From Taklimakanibacter deserti (GTDB lineage: Bacteria > Pseudomonadota > Alphaproteobacteria > Rhizobiales > Aestuariivirgaceae): DNA of 64,000 nucleotides. The number at the start of each line of letters is the position of its first letter. Position 1 is the first letter of the stretch. The notes under the pieces were generated by a model. It did no database searches. It was not told where the DNA came from and was given only the letters and a program-made list of their open reading frames with translations. The stretch spans positions 14,409 to 78,408 of the forward strand of contig QORU01000025.1 of assembly GCA_003574785.1 (NCBI GenBank). Direction: 5' to 3'. Shown here piece by piece: positions 47,247 through 57,201 of this stretch. The position numbers were made by a program, and so were the translations under genes.

Positions 47247-49232
47247 TCAGTCCGGCAATCCGGCTTCGCGCAGCAAAGTCGTGACCTTCTCGAACTTCTC
47301 GCGCTCCCGATAGTGCTGCGACAGATGCATGTTCGCCATTCCGAAGCCCGGAAAGCGCAGGCGCAGCTCATCGATCATCGCGGCCGCCGCCTTTTTCTCG
47401 CCTTGGAAGGCAAGAACGGTCGCGAGGAGTATGTAGGCGAAAGGCTCGTCCGGCTCCTGGCTGTGATAGAGGCGCCCCAGCTCGAGGGCGGCCGCCAGAT
47501 TGCCCGTCCATAGATGGTTGTAGGCTTCATAGTAGGTGTACCAGGGCGGATATTGCGGACAAAGCCGCTGCGCGAGCTTGAGTGTCGCGCTCGATTTTCC
47601 GTGCTCGCCCGCATACATGTAGAGCATCGCCAGAAAGGCTGTGGAGTGGGCGTCGCTGGGCACCAGGCTGACGGCCTGCTGGGCGAATTCCATGGCCTGA
47701 TCCTGCTCGCCGCGCAGCCAGGCGATTCCGCCTCTGAGCATCTGGGCAATCCCCAGATGGGGATCGAGAGCGAGCACCCTGCGGCAATCTTCCTCCGCGA
47801 GGCGAAGCGAGTGGCTCCTGTCGATCGACCGGTTGAATCGCGCATCCCACCAGTGGGTCATGCCATGCAGCACCATGGCTCCGGTGTAGTGGGGATCGAT
47901 GCTGATCGCTTCCTCGAGCAGACGGCGAGCGTCCTCGTTGTCACTTTTGTTGAATCGCAGAAAGGCATCGCGGGCGGCGACCATTTTCTCCCAGGCGCGC
48001 AGATTGCGGGTCTGTCCCTCCCAGAACCGCGCCATGTCGCCGGCGGTGAGCTTCGCCTGCATCGCCAAGGCGATGGCCTGGGTGATCTGATCCTGCACCG
48101 CGAAAATGTCGCCGAGCTCGCCTTCATAGCGTTCGGCCCAGACATGCTTGCCCGACCGGCCGTCGACGAGATGTGCCGCAACCCTGATGCGTGAGCCTGC
48201 GGCACGCACGCTGCCTTCGAGCACGAAATTTACGCCGAGGTCTTGCGCAAGATCGACGATACCTGCCGATGCCTGTTTCGCATTGCTGGAAACGACGAGC
48301 AGCTCCTTTATTCGCGACAGGGCGCCGACGACGTCCTGCGTCAACCCTTGCGCGAAGAAGCCATGCTCGGGTTCGGTCGAAAGATTGGCGAAGGGCAGGA
48401 CGGTGAGCGAAGGCTTCTCGGCCGCAGCCGAAGGCGGTTGCGTCCTGGGCCTGGACGAGCCTTCGCGCCGGCTCGTCCGGATGGAACGCATCAGAGCTTC
48501 CGTTTCCGCCTCCGGCCTCACACCGAGCTGGTCCGCAAGCTCGCGCTCGCACCGCTCATATTGAGCGAGCGCCGCATCGGGCCGCCCCTGCATCACATAG
48601 AGCCGCATCAGCGTGCGGTGCACCGCCTCTTGCAGCGGATCGAGGCTGAGCATCTTGAGACCGTGATTGATGGCTTCCTCAATATTCCCGCGATGCTCCG
48701 ACTGCTTCATCAGCCGGTCATGGATCGCCAGGATCATGAGACGAATGCGCTCGCGCTCAGCGGTTTGCCATTGATCGAATGCGGGCTCGTCGATCGCCAG
48801 GCCTTCAAGGAAATCACCGGCGAAGAGTGCTGCCGCCTCGCCGAGCGCCTTATCGTTCTCGGCTGTGGACGCCGTCTCCAGAATCCGCGTGTCGAGCCAG
48901 GCGGCGCCCCGCGCGAAGCTGACCGATTCCTTGCTGGCCGTAATGGCCTCGGCGGCCGCGCCGAGCGCGCCACGCAGCTCGGACAATGACTGGCGCAGCG
49001 ACGCCCGCGCCTGCGTCTCGTCTCTTTCACCCCATAGCAGTCCGACCAGGGTGGTGCGGGCAATGTCGACACCCTCGCGCCGGGCCAGATAGGCCAGGAG
49101 GGCCCGAGTCTTCTTGGCCGGAATGGCGACGGTCTTGCCGTCCATTTTGACGGTGAGCGGGCCGAGGAGACGGATTTCCAGGCTCGCTGAGGGCTGCAAT
49201 TGCCGATTTTGCGGTGTGTTGACGTTGCCCAT
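47247..49232 (-). CDS. BTAD regulator with TolB-like and TPR domains
   Basis: 661-residue cytoplasmic protein. Residues ~17-110 form a winged helix (LEIRLLGPLTVKMDG...RALLAYLA, WGERDETQARASLRQSLSELR), followed by the BTAD helical repeat (~120-265; LQEAVHRTLMRLYVMQGRPDAALAQYERCERELADQLGV). A TolB/FlgO-like domain comes next (~290-400, PSLTVLPFANLSTEPEHGFFAQGLTQDVVGALS), then TPR-like helices to the end. SARP/BTAD proteins activate nearby genes. It diverges from the 66-residue ORF at 49289 and is not part of an operon. The C-terminal part probably senses a protein or oligosaccharide partner. Confidence 0.85.
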   Translation of the reverse strand: MGNVNTPQNRQLQPSASLEIRLLGPLTVKMDGKTVAIPAKKTRALLAYLARREGVDIARTTLVGLLWGERDETQARASLRQSLSELRGALGAAAEAITASKESVSFARGAAWLDTRILETASTAENDKALGEAAALFAGDFLEGLAIDEPAFDQWQTAERERIRLMILAIHDRLMKQSEHRGNIEEAINHGLKMLSLDPLQEAVHRTLMRLYVMQGRPDAALAQYERCERELADQLGVRPEAETEALMRSIRTSRREGSSRPRTQPPSAAAEKPSLTVLPFANLSTEPEHGFFAQGLTQDVVGALSRIKELLVVSSNAKQASAGIVDLAQDLGVNFVLEGSVRAAGSRIRVAAHLVDGRSGKHVWAERYEGELGDIFAVQDQITQAIALAMQAKLTAGDMARFWEGQTRNLRAWEKMVAARDAFLRFNKSDNEDARRLLEEAISIDPHYTGAMVLHGMTHWWDARFNRSIDRSHSLRLAEEDCRRVLALDPHLGIAQMLRGGIAWLRGEQDQAMEFAQQAVSLVPSDAHSTAFLAMLYMYAGEHGKSSATLKLAQRLCPQYPPWYTYYEAYNHLWTGNLAAALELGRLYHSQEPDEPFAYILLATVLAFQGEKKAAAAMIDELRLRFPGFGMANMHLSQHYREREKFEKVTTLLREAGLPD

Positions 49233-49288
49233 GACGCTCAGGTGACGCCCCTCTTTTAGGTTCCTCTCATATCGGAGGAGACAAGTCC

Positions 49289-49489
49289 ATGTATGACGTG
49301 AACCCGCTCGGACCGCTGATGCATCTCAGGGAGCTTGAACGGCAGGCGAATTCAACGGCTTGTCGCGCTCCCGGCGAAAACCGGTCGAACCTCCGCCCAG
49401 CTTTTGGCGAAAGGCTCGCGGATCTCCTGCGCCGGATCAACCGCATTGGCACCGCACGCCCAGGGAAGTCTAAGCCGGCCCTTCGCTGA
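49289..49489 (+). CDS. small basic protein of unknown function divergent from the BTAD regulator
   Basis: 66-residue ORF, MYDVNPLGPLMHLRELERQANSTACR..., ending in a basic region (RLADLLRRINRIGTARPGKSKPALR). It is kept because an excellent GGAGGAG ribosome site lies 8 bases before the ATG at 49289 and the gene is divergent from a BTAD-type activator, an arrangement usual for an activator target. No signal peptide or known domain is visible. Its last 20 bases overlap the end of the LacI-type gene on the other strand. I cannot propose a function. Confidence 0.5.
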   Translation: MYDVNPLGPLMHLRELERQANSTACRAPGENRSNLRPAFGERLADLLRRINRIGTARPGKSKPALR

Positions 49490-50513
49490 AGTTCGTGAAA
49501 TCGAGATACTGCATTTCGCTCATCGGCGCTTCTCCATCGATGCGCTTCAGCAGGAATTTCGCGCAGTCGTGGCCGGCGCGGATGAGGTCCTCGAAGAATT
49601 GCAGCGTCGGCAGCTGGACGAGATCGAGGATGTTCGAGGTCTTCTTGTTGACGATGTCGACATCCTTGCCGATGACGAAGCCCGCCTCCTGGAAGCCTAA
49701 GATCATCCCCAGCGCCTGCAGCTCCGATCCGCAGATGATGCCGTCCGGCGCATCGCTTTCCGTCGCCAGCGCATTGGCATAGGAGCGCAAGGTGAAGGCC
49801 GGCGAATAGAGATCGACCCCTTGGGCGATGCGCGGCTTGAGTCCCGCTTCGAACAGCGCCCGGCGGTAGCCGGCAAGCTGATGGCCGCTATAGGTATATT
49901 GCGCGGGCGGCAGTACGATGACGATGCGCTTGCGCCCGCGCGCGATCAGCGCCTCGGCGGCGCGATAGGCGAAATCGAAATTGTCGACATCGAAATAAGG
50001 ATGCGGCGTCGCGAGCTCGGTGCGCCCGAAGGTGATGAAGGGGAAGTCGCGCTCGAGCAGCATCTTCACCCGAAGATCCTGCGGCTCCGAATGGGTGAGG
50101 ATGATGCCGTCGGCGGCTTGCGTGTCGACGATGTAGCGGACGGGATCGATCGGGTCCTGGTCGATATTCTGCGGCAGCACCTGCAGGTGATATTGCGTGC
50201 CGCGTAGCGCCTGGCTGATGCCCATGATCAGGCGGCGCGCATAGTCGCTCATGTCGTCGGACTGGTTGAGCACGAAGGAGATGACGAAAGTGCGCCCGGT
50301 CTTGAGGCGCACCCCGGCGCGATGCGGCCGGTAGCCGATCTCTTCGGCGATGGCGCGCACCCGGGCCTTGGTCTCTACCGCGAGCTCAGGCCCGTCCTTC
50401 AGCGCCCGCGACACCGTGGTGACGCCGAGCCCGGCAAGGTCGGCGATCGTCCGGAGCGTCGGCTGCCCGCCCGCAAGACGCTTGCCCGGCTTGGCTCTAC
50501 TGCGGCGCTCCAT
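49470..50513 (-). CDS. LacI-family transcriptional repressor
   Basis: 347-residue repressor. Residues ~20-70 hold the HTH and hinge helix (LRTIADLAGLGVTTVSRALKDGPELAVETKARVRAIAEEIGYRPHRAGVRL), followed by a periplasmic-binding-protein-like sugar domain (IILTHSEPQDLR, PFITFGRTELATPHPYFDVDNFD, DGIICGSELQALG). It diverges from the sugar ABC importer operon. Palindromes at 50519-50532 and 50637-50654 fit LacI operators; the first lies 6 bases before its own ATG, so autoregulation is likely. The effector is presumably the imported sugar or a derivative. Confidence 0.92.
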   Translation of the reverse strand: MERRSRAKPGKRLAGGQPTLRTIADLAGLGVTTVSRALKDGPELAVETKARVRAIAEEIGYRPHRAGVRLKTGRTFVISFVLNQSDDMSDYARRLIMGISQALRGTQYHLQVLPQNIDQDPIDPVRYIVDTQAADGIILTHSEPQDLRVKMLLERDFPFITFGRTELATPHPYFDVDNFDFAYRAAEALIARGRKRIVIVLPPAQYTYSGHQLAGYRRALFEAGLKPRIAQGVDLYSPAFTLRSYANALATESDAPDGIICGSELQALGMILGFQEAGFVIGKDVDIVNKKTSNILDLVQLPTLQFFEDLIRAGHDCAKFLLKRIDGEAPMSEMQYLDFTNFSEGPA

Positions 50514-50518
50514 GGTTC

Positions 50519-50532
50519 CTGTAACGTTTCAG
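50519..50532. promoter_or_regulatory. LacI-type operator near the repressor start
   Basis: CTGTAACGTTTCAG differs by one base from the perfect inverted repeat CTGTAACGTTACAG in the importer promoter at 50637-50654. It lies 6 bases upstream of the repressor start, consistent with autorepression. Confidence 0.7.
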
Positions 50533-50636
50533 AATTTCGGCTGAAACCATATCGAGTCCCCGCCTGAAAATGTCAACAGTCCAACAATTGCAATTGTAAT
50601 ACATATGATCGGGTCAAAGCGAGGTTGACAAGGAAA

Positions 50637-50654
50637 ATCTGTAACGTTACAGAT
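50637..50654. promoter_or_regulatory. perfect LacI-type operator over the importer promoter
   Basis: ATCTGTAACGTTACAGAT is an 18-base perfect palindrome with the central ACGT seen in LacI operators. It overlaps the -10 position of the TTGACA (50625) promoter, so bound repressor would block RNA polymerase. Confidence 0.8.
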
Positions 50655-50855
50655 CACGGCATAGGTCCGGGAACAACAAAAGCAACGACGGGCGAGGGAG
50701 GAGACACTATTCAATTGCCAAGGGTTGAGCTTCGCGCAAAGCTTCGGGGAGAATATCCCTGATGACAGCGCAATCAGCCTTGGCTCTTTGCACTGAAAGA
50801 TCGGCCGGCATTGCTTCAGGTGCCGGAATGCGTTTCGCAACTTAGGGAGGATTTC

Positions 50856-52097
50856 ATGTTGCGTAGATTGCTGTTGACCAGCGTGTTTGCCTCAGGGCTC
50901 GCCGTTGCCGCTCAGGCCGCCGACTCGGTGGAAGTGCTCCACTGGTGGACGTCGGGCGGTGAGGCCGCGGCCCTCGATGTGCTGAAGAAGGATCTCGAGG
51001 CCAAGGGCGTCACCTGGCAGGACATGCCGGTCGCCGGTGGCGGCGGTGAGCAGGCGATGACCGCCTTGCGCGCCCGCGTCACCGCCGGCAATCCGCCGAC
51101 CGCGGTGCAGGCGCTGGGCTTCGACATCACCGACTGGGCCAAGCAAGGCGTGGTGGGCGATCTGGGTGCCGTCGCCGACAAGGAAGGCTGGGACAAGGTC
51201 ATTCCGGCGGCGCTGCAGGGTTTTGCCAAATATGACGGCAAGTGGATCGCCGCCCCGGTGAACGTCCACTCGACCAACTGGGTGTGGATCAACAAGAAGG
51301 CGCTCGATGCCGCGGGCGGCAAGGCGCCGGAGAACTGGGACGAGCTCATCGCCTTGCTCGACAAGTTCAAGGCCGCCGGCCTGACGCCGGTCGCCCATGG
51401 CGGCCAGCCCTGGCAGGATGCGACGATCTTCGATGCCGTCGTGCTCTCCTTCGGCAACGATTTCTACAAGAAGGCGATGATCGATCTCGATCCCGACACC
51501 CTGGCTTCGCCCAAGATGAAGGAAGTCTTCGACCGCATGACCAAGCTGCGCTCCTATGTCGACGACAATTTCTCCGGCCGCGAGTGGAACCTCGCTTCGG
51601 CGATGGTCATCGAAGGCAAAGCCGGCCTGCAATTCATGGGCGACTGGGCCAAGGGCGAGTTCGTCAAGGCCGGCCAGAAGCCGGGAGCCGACTTCGTCTG
51701 CATCCGCTTCCCCGGCACGCAGGGCGCCGTCACCTTCAACTCCGACATGTTCATGATGTTCAAGGTCGGCGAGGACAAGCAGAAGGCACAGCTCGAGATG
51801 GCCTCGGCCATCGAGAATCCGGCCTTCCAGTCGTCCTTCAACGTAGTCAAGGGCTCGGTGCCGGCGCGCACCGATGTGCCTGACACCGCCTTCGACGATT
51901 GCGGCAAGAAGGGCATGAAGGACCTGGCCGAGGCCGCTGCCTCGGGCTCGCTCATGGGCTCGATGGCGCATGGCTACGCGGCTCCCGCCGCGATCAAGAA
52001 CGCGCTCTATGACGTGGTGACCCGCCACTTCAACGGCGAGCTCGATTCCGAGGCCGCCGCCAAGGAGCTCGCGGCTGCGGTCGCCGCGGCGAAGTAA
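50856..52097 (+). CDS. sugar ABC transporter substrate-binding protein
   Basis: 413-residue periplasmic binding protein of the SBP_bac_1 (cluster D, MalE/UgpB-like) family. The signal peptide is [22 protein letters not shown]. The mature start [27 protein letters not shown] is typical of rhizobial sugar binders; later parts include [23 protein letters not shown] and [27 protein letters not shown] 50856 has AGGGAGG 8 bases upstream. Under LacI control, followed by a strong terminator-like stem-loop and the permease genes. Sugar identity not readable; glucose/mannose or glucoside type is common for this subgroup. Confidence 0.9.
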   Translation: MLRRLLLTSVFASGLAVAAQAADSVEVLHWWTSGGEAAALDVLKKDLEAKGVTWQDMPVAGGGGEQAMTALRARVTAGNPPTAVQALGFDITDWAKQGVVGDLGAVADKEGWDKVIPAALQGFAKYDGKWIAAPVNVHSTNWVWINKKALDAAGGKAPENWDELIALLDKFKAAGLTPVAHGGQPWQDATIFDAVVLSFGNDFYKKAMIDLDPDTLASPKMKEVFDRMTKLRSYVDDNFSGREWNLASAMVIEGKAGLQFMGDWAKGEFVKAGQKPGADFVCIRFPGTQGAVTFNSDMFMMFKVGEDKQKAQLEMASAIENPAFQSSFNVVKGSVPARTDVPDTAFDDCGKKGMKDLAEAAASGSLMGSMAHGYAAPAAIKNALYDVVTRHFNGELDSEAAAKELAAAVAAAK

Positions 52098-52116
52098 GGA
52101 TTTTCGCATGATGGAG

Positions 52117-52142
52117 AGGCCCCGGCGCAGACACCGGGGCCT
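52117..52142 (+). terminator. rho-independent terminator-like hairpin after the sugar-binding gene
   Basis: AGGCCCCGG and CCGGGGCCT form a 9-bp stem with an 8-base loop, followed by TTTCTTTCT (U-rich). Classical intrinsic-terminator layout 20 bases after the binding-protein stop, ahead of co-directional permease genes. Partial termination here would give more binding protein than permease. The rest of the gap (to 52251) has nothing clear. Confidence 0.8.
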
Positions 52143-52251
52143 TTCTTTCTCTGGAGTCGGGCGCGGAAAGCGGGCAGAGTTTCATCACCCCAAGGCTGGC
52201 GCGCTCCGCCCAGTTCTTCGGAAAATGGATAGGGCTGAGGAATGTTGAGAG

Positions 52252-53166
52252 ATGGCTGAGGCCACAGTTCAAGCTGCCGCGGCGCCGTCAGCGAGAAACT
52301 ACCTCCAGGAGCTCCTGCCGCGCATCGTGCTGGCGCCGAGCTTCGCGGCCACGCTGATCTTCGTCTATGGCTTCATCCTGTTCACCGGCTATCTGTCCTT
52401 CACCGACTCGAAGATGCTGCCGTCCTTCGGCTGGGTCGGCTGGGAGAACTACACGAAGCTCTGGGCTTTGCCGCATTGGTGGCGGGCGCTCGGCAATCTC
52501 GCCATCTTCGGCTCGCTCTATATCATCGTCTGCTCGGTGCTGGGTCTGGGCCTCGCCATCCTGCTCGACCAGAAGATCCGCGCCGAGGGCGTGCTGCGCC
52601 CGATCTATCTCTATCCGATGGCGCTCTCCTTCATCGTCACCGGCACCGCCTGGAAATGGTTTCTCGATCCCGGCATCGGCCTCGAGCACACGATGCATCA
52701 ATGGGGCTGGGAAAGCTTCTCCTTCACCTGGATCAAGGACCGCAACCTGGCGATCTACACGCTGGTGATCGCCGCGGTCTGGCAGTCATCGGGTTTCGTG
52801 ATGGCGATGTTCCTGGCGGGCCTGCGCGGCGTCGACAACGAGATCATCAAGGCGGCGCAGATCGACGGCGCCTCCAATGTCATGATCTATCGCCGCATCA
52901 TCATCCCGCTGATGCGCCCGGTATTCCTCTCGGCCTTCGTCGTGCTCGCCCATCTCGCCATCAAGGCCTATGACCTGGTCATCGCGCTGACCGGCGGCGG
53001 CCCCGGCCAGGCGACCGAGCTGCCCGCCACATTCATGTACTCCTATACCTTCACCCGCAATTCCATGGGCATCGGTGCCGCTTCCGCCACCATCATGCTG
53101 ATCATGATCGCCTCGATCATCATCCCCTATCTCTATTCCGAATTGCGCATAGGACGCAGGTCATGA
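52252..53166 (+). CDS. sugar ABC transporter permease (MalF-type)
   Basis: 304-residue permease; helix-rich, with EAA loop IKAAQIDGASNVMIYRRIIIPLMRPVF and ITALTGGGPG-type segment (IALTGGGPGQATELPATFMYSYTF) typical of MalF-like carbohydrate permeases. It overlaps the next permease gene by 4 bases (ATGA at 53163). Channel partner of the MalG-type protein. Confidence 0.92.
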   Translation: MAEATVQAAAAPSARNYLQELLPRIVLAPSFAATLIFVYGFILFTGYLSFTDSKMLPSFGWVGWENYTKLWALPHWWRALGNLAIFGSLYIIVCSVLGLGLAILLDQKIRAEGVLRPIYLYPMALSFIVTGTAWKWFLDPGIGLEHTMHQWGWESFSFTWIKDRNLAIYTLVIAAVWQSSGFVMAMFLAGLRGVDNEIIKAAQIDGASNVMIYRRIIIPLMRPVFLSAFVVLAHLAIKAYDLVIALTGGGPGQATELPATFMYSYTFTRNSMGIGAASATIMLIMIASIIIPYLYSELRIGRRS

Positions 53167-54044
53167 GCGCTGCCTCTCCCGAAACCGCGATGAAGACGAC
53201 GTCGTGGACGCGCATTCTGATCTATGCCGTCCTCATCGTCTTCGTGATCTATTATCTCCTGCCGCTCTATGTGATGCTGGTGAATTCGCTGAAACCCCTG
53301 GACGAGATCCGCCAGGGCGACATGCTGGCGCTGCCGCAGCAATTCACGATCGAGCCTTGGCTCAGCGCCTGGTCGACGGCCCAGATCGGTGTGCAGCCGA
53401 CGGGCTTGCGTCCCTATTTCCTCAACTCGATCATCATGGTCGTCCCCGCCGTCGCCGCATCGACGCTGCTCGGCGCGCTCAACGGCTATGTGCTGACCAA
53501 ATGGCGCTTTCCCGGCGATAATCTGGTCTTCACGCTGATGCTGCTCTCCTGCTTCATCCCCTTCCAGATCGTGCTCATCCCGATGGCCAAGGTTTTGGGC
53601 ATCCTGGGCCTTGCCGGCACCACCTGGGGCCTGTCGCTCGTCCATGCCGTCTACGGCATCGGCTTCACGACGCTGTTCTTCCGCAATTACTACGAAGCCT
53701 TCCCGACCGAATTGGTGCGCGCCGCGATGATCGACGGCGCGAGCTTCTTCCAGATCTTCCGCCGTATCCTCCTGCCGAGCTCGGGGCCGATCATCGTCGT
53801 CACGGTCATCTGGCAGTTCACCAACATCTGGAACGACTTCCTGTTCGGCGTCTCCTTCGCCGATTCCTATTCGCTCCCCATGACGGTGGCGCTCAACAAT
53901 CTGGTGAGCTCATCGACGGGGGTCAAGGAATACAACGTGCATTTCGCCGGCGCCATTCTCGCCGCCTTGCCGACCCTGATCGTCTATATCGTATCGGGCC
54001 GGTATTTCGTGCGGGGGCTGATGGCCGGCGCAGTCAAAGGGTGA
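53163..54044 (+). CDS. sugar ABC transporter permease (MalG-type)
   Basis: 293-residue permease with MalG features: MLVNSLKPLDEIRQGDML after helix 1, the EAA loop VRAAMIDGASFFQIFRRILLPSSGP, and a short C-terminal VSGRYFVRGLMAGAVKG. The ATG overlaps the upstream stop, and the ATPase gene follows 3 bases later. No anomalies. Confidence 0.92.
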   Translation: MSAASPETAMKTTSWTRILIYAVLIVFVIYYLLPLYVMLVNSLKPLDEIRQGDMLALPQQFTIEPWLSAWSTAQIGVQPTGLRPYFLNSIIMVVPAVAASTLLGALNGYVLTKWRFPGDNLVFTLMLLSCFIPFQIVLIPMAKVLGILGLAGTTWGLSLVHAVYGIGFTTLFFRNYYEAFPTELVRAAMIDGASFFQIFRRILLPSSGPIIVVTVIWQFTNIWNDFLFGVSFADSYSLPMTVALNNLVSSSTGVKEYNVHFAGAILAALPTLIVYIVSGRYFVRGLMAGAVKG

Positions 54045-54047
54045 CCC

Positions 54048-55163
<1,116 letters not shown>

Positions 55164-55164
55164 G

Positions 55165-56772
55165 ATGAAGGATTACGACTACATCATCGCCGGCGGCGGA
55201 TCGGCCGGCTGCGTCCTGGCGAGCCGCCTGTCGGAAGACAAGGACACGAGCGTCCTTCTGATCGAGGCGGGCGGCGGCGACCGCCATCCGCTCTACCATA
55301 TCCCGGCCGGCTTCGCCCGCATGACCAAGGGAATTGCGAGCTGGGGCTGGTCCACCGTGCCGCAGAAGCACATGCAGGACCGCGTCTTCTGGTACACGCA
55401 GGCCAAGGTGATCGGCGGCGGCTCGACCATCAATGCGCAGGTCTATATTCGCGGCAATGCGCAGGACTACGATCTGTGGGCGCAGTCGGGCTGCAGCGGC
55501 TGGAGCTATCGCGACGTGCTGCCCTATTTCAAGCGCGCCGAGGGCAACAGCCATTTCCGCGACGAATTCCATGGGCTCGACGGCCCCTTGGGCGTCAGCA
55601 ACCCGTGGGCGACCTTGCCGATCGCCGAGGCTTTCCTTGAAGCTGCCGGGGAAGCGGGCCTTGAGCGCAATCCCGATTTCAACGGCGCCCGCCAGGAGGG
55701 TGTCGGCTTCTACCAGGTGACGCAGAAGAACGGCCGGCGCTCGTCGGCGGCAACGGCCTATCTGAAGCCGGCGCTGAGCCGGCCAAATCTTGCCGTCAGG
55801 CGCGATGCGGAGGTGCTGCGCGTCATGGTCGAGAGAAACCGTGCCCTGGGCATCGAGGTGGCTGCTGCGGGCCGGCGGGAATTTTTGCGCGCCAAGCGCG
55901 AGGTGATTCTGTCCTGCGGCACCATCGGCTCGCCGCGGCTTCTGATGCTGTCAGGCTTGGGGCCTGCCGATCATCTGAAATCGCTCGGCATCACGCCGGT
56001 GCTCGATGCGCGGTCCGTCGGAGCGAATCTCCAGGACCATCTCGATCTCTGCGCCATCAGCGAATGCACGGGCGATCATACTTACGATAAATATGGCAAG
56101 CCGCTGTGGACGGCCTATGCCGGCGTGCTCTACCTCCTGTTTCGCGGCGGCCCGGCGGCCTCGAGCCTGTTCGTGACCGGCGGCTTCGCGCAGGTCGACG
56201 AGAATGCCGCAGCCCCCGACATGCAGTTCCATCTGGGCTTCGGCTCCGGCATCGAGGCGGGCATCGCCAAGCTGAAGAATGCCGGGGTCACACTCAACAG
56301 CGCCTATATGCGGCCGCGCTCGCGCGGCACGGTGAGGCTCGCCTCCGCCGATCCGAGGACCGCGCCGCTCATCGATCCCAATTACTGGGCCGATCCGCAT
56401 GATCGCGAGATGTCGCTGCGCGGACTGAAGCTCGCGCGCGAGATCATGGCGAAGCCGGCGCTCAAGCGTTTCGTCCTCGCCGAGCGCGTGCCGGGGCCCG
56501 AGGTCAGAAGCGATGACGAGCTTGCGGCCTATGCCTGCGCCTCGGCCAAGACCGATCATCATCCGGCCGGCACCTGTCGCATGGGGATCGACGATCAGGC
56601 GGTGGTCAATCCCGATCTCACTTTCCGCGGCATCAAGGGCTTGCGCGTCGCCGATGCCTCGGTCATGCCCAATGTGATCACCGGCAACACCAATGCGGCG
56701 ACGATCATGATCGCGGAGAAGGCATCCGACATGATCCGTGGGAAGAAGCCTTTGCCAGCAGTTAGCGCATGA
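55165..56772 (+). CDS. GMC-family oxidoreductase (choline dehydrogenase-like)
   Basis: 535-residue FAD enzyme: FAD loop DYIIAGGGSAGCVLASRLSE, GMC signature 1 around GGGSTINAQVYIRG and signature 2 SCGTIGSPRLLMLSGLG. The catalytic His is in TDHHPAGTCRMG and the C-terminal Asn in NVITGNTNAATIMIAE. The family oxidises alcohols: choline, glucosides, polyols or mannitol-type sugars. In this sugar operon a sugar or polyol alcohol is more likely than choline, but the choline locus nearby is noted. ATG 55165 lies one base after the ATPase stop. The stop codon lies inside palindromic repeat copy 2 (56765-56838). Confidence 0.88.
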   Translation: MKDYDYIIAGGGSAGCVLASRLSEDKDTSVLLIEAGGGDRHPLYHIPAGFARMTKGIASWGWSTVPQKHMQDRVFWYTQAKVIGGGSTINAQVYIRGNAQDYDLWAQSGCSGWSYRDVLPYFKRAEGNSHFRDEFHGLDGPLGVSNPWATLPIAEAFLEAAGEAGLERNPDFNGARQEGVGFYQVTQKNGRRSSAATAYLKPALSRPNLAVRRDAEVLRVMVERNRALGIEVAAAGRREFLRAKREVILSCGTIGSPRLLMLSGLGPADHLKSLGITPVLDARSVGANLQDHLDLCAISECTGDHTYDKYGKPLWTAYAGVLYLLFRGGPAASSLFVTGGFAQVDENAAAPDMQFHLGFGSGIEAGIAKLKNAGVTLNSAYMRPRSRGTVRLASADPRTAPLIDPNYWADPHDREMSLRGLKLAREIMAKPALKRFVLAERVPGPEVRSDDELAAYACASAKTDHHPAGTCRMGIDDQAVVNPDLTFRGIKGLRVADASVMPNVITGNTNAATIMIAEKASDMIRGKKPLPAVSA

Positions 56773-56838
56773 CCCAGAAAAGCTTTGTGGCCGGGCTCGA
56801 CCCGGCCATCTCGCCGGTTTTCCGAAAAGATCATGCGC
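56765..56838. repeat. GCGCATGATC-type palindromic repeat, copy 2 with nested hairpin
   Basis: Ends GCGCATGACC and GATCATGCGC are inverted relatives of copy 1, with CAGAAAAG facing CCGAAAAG. A hairpin GGCCGGG...CCCGGCC is inserted in the middle. The TGA of the GMC gene is contributed by the left end. Confidence 0.8.
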
Positions 56839-56859
56839 AGACAAGAAGAGGAGATCAGT

Positions 56860-57201
56860 ATGTATAGTGAAAACCGCCCCTGGGGCTCGTTCCACGTGCT
56901 CGACGAAGGCAAGGGCTTCAAGGTGAAGCGCATCGTGGTGACTGAGGGCGGGCGCCTGTCGCTGCAGAGCCACAAGCACAGGGGTGAGCATTGGACGGTC
57001 GTCACCGGCACCGCCACCGTGACCGTCGACGACAAGGTCCTGACGCTGACCCGGTCGCAGTCGGTCGACATCCCGCAAGGCGCCAAGCACCGGCTAGAGA
57101 ACCATCATGAGGGTCTGGTCGAGATCATCGAGGTGCAGTTCGGCGACTATCTCGGCGAAGACGATATCGTGCGCTATGACGACGCCTATAACCGCGCCTG
57201 A
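56860..57201 (+). CDS. cupin, mannose-6-phosphate isomerase-like small protein
   Basis: 113-residue single-domain cupin similar to the C-terminal phosphomannose-isomerase part of AlgA/ManC-type proteins: YSENRPWGSFHVLDEGKGFKVKRIVVTEGGRLSLQSHKHRGEHWTVVTGTATVTVD, with HxH...E metal ligands (HKHRGEHW) and the second motif DIPQGAKHRLEN. Isomerisation of mannose-6-phosphate or a similar sugar is possible. ATG 56860 has AAGAAGAGGAG upstream. The 3' end overlaps the ROK kinase by 26 bases, so the two are co-translated. Confidence 0.85.
   Translation: MYSENRPWGSFHVLDEGKGFKVKRIVVTEGGRLSLQSHKHRGEHWTVVTGTATVTVDDKVLTLTRSQSVDIPQGAKHRLENHHEGLVEIIEVQFGDYLGEDDIVRYDDAYNRA

Larger units (their letters stand above)
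50514..50855. other. intergenic control region of the lacI-type/sugar ABC locus
   Basis: The 342-base gap contains no gene. It holds operator-like palindromes at 50519-50532, 50584-50597 (ACAATTGCAATTGT) and 50637-50654, and TTGACA at 50625-50630 with TACAGA at 50648-50653 as a possible promoter for the importer. AGGGAGG precedes the binding-protein ATG. Confidence 0.6.

Noticed and set aside
55165..56772. calling the GMC gene betA (choline dehydrogenase)
   Set aside because: It is in a sugar operon under a LacI-type operator and is separated from the BetI/choline locus by a convergent gene; family alone cannot show choline as substrate.
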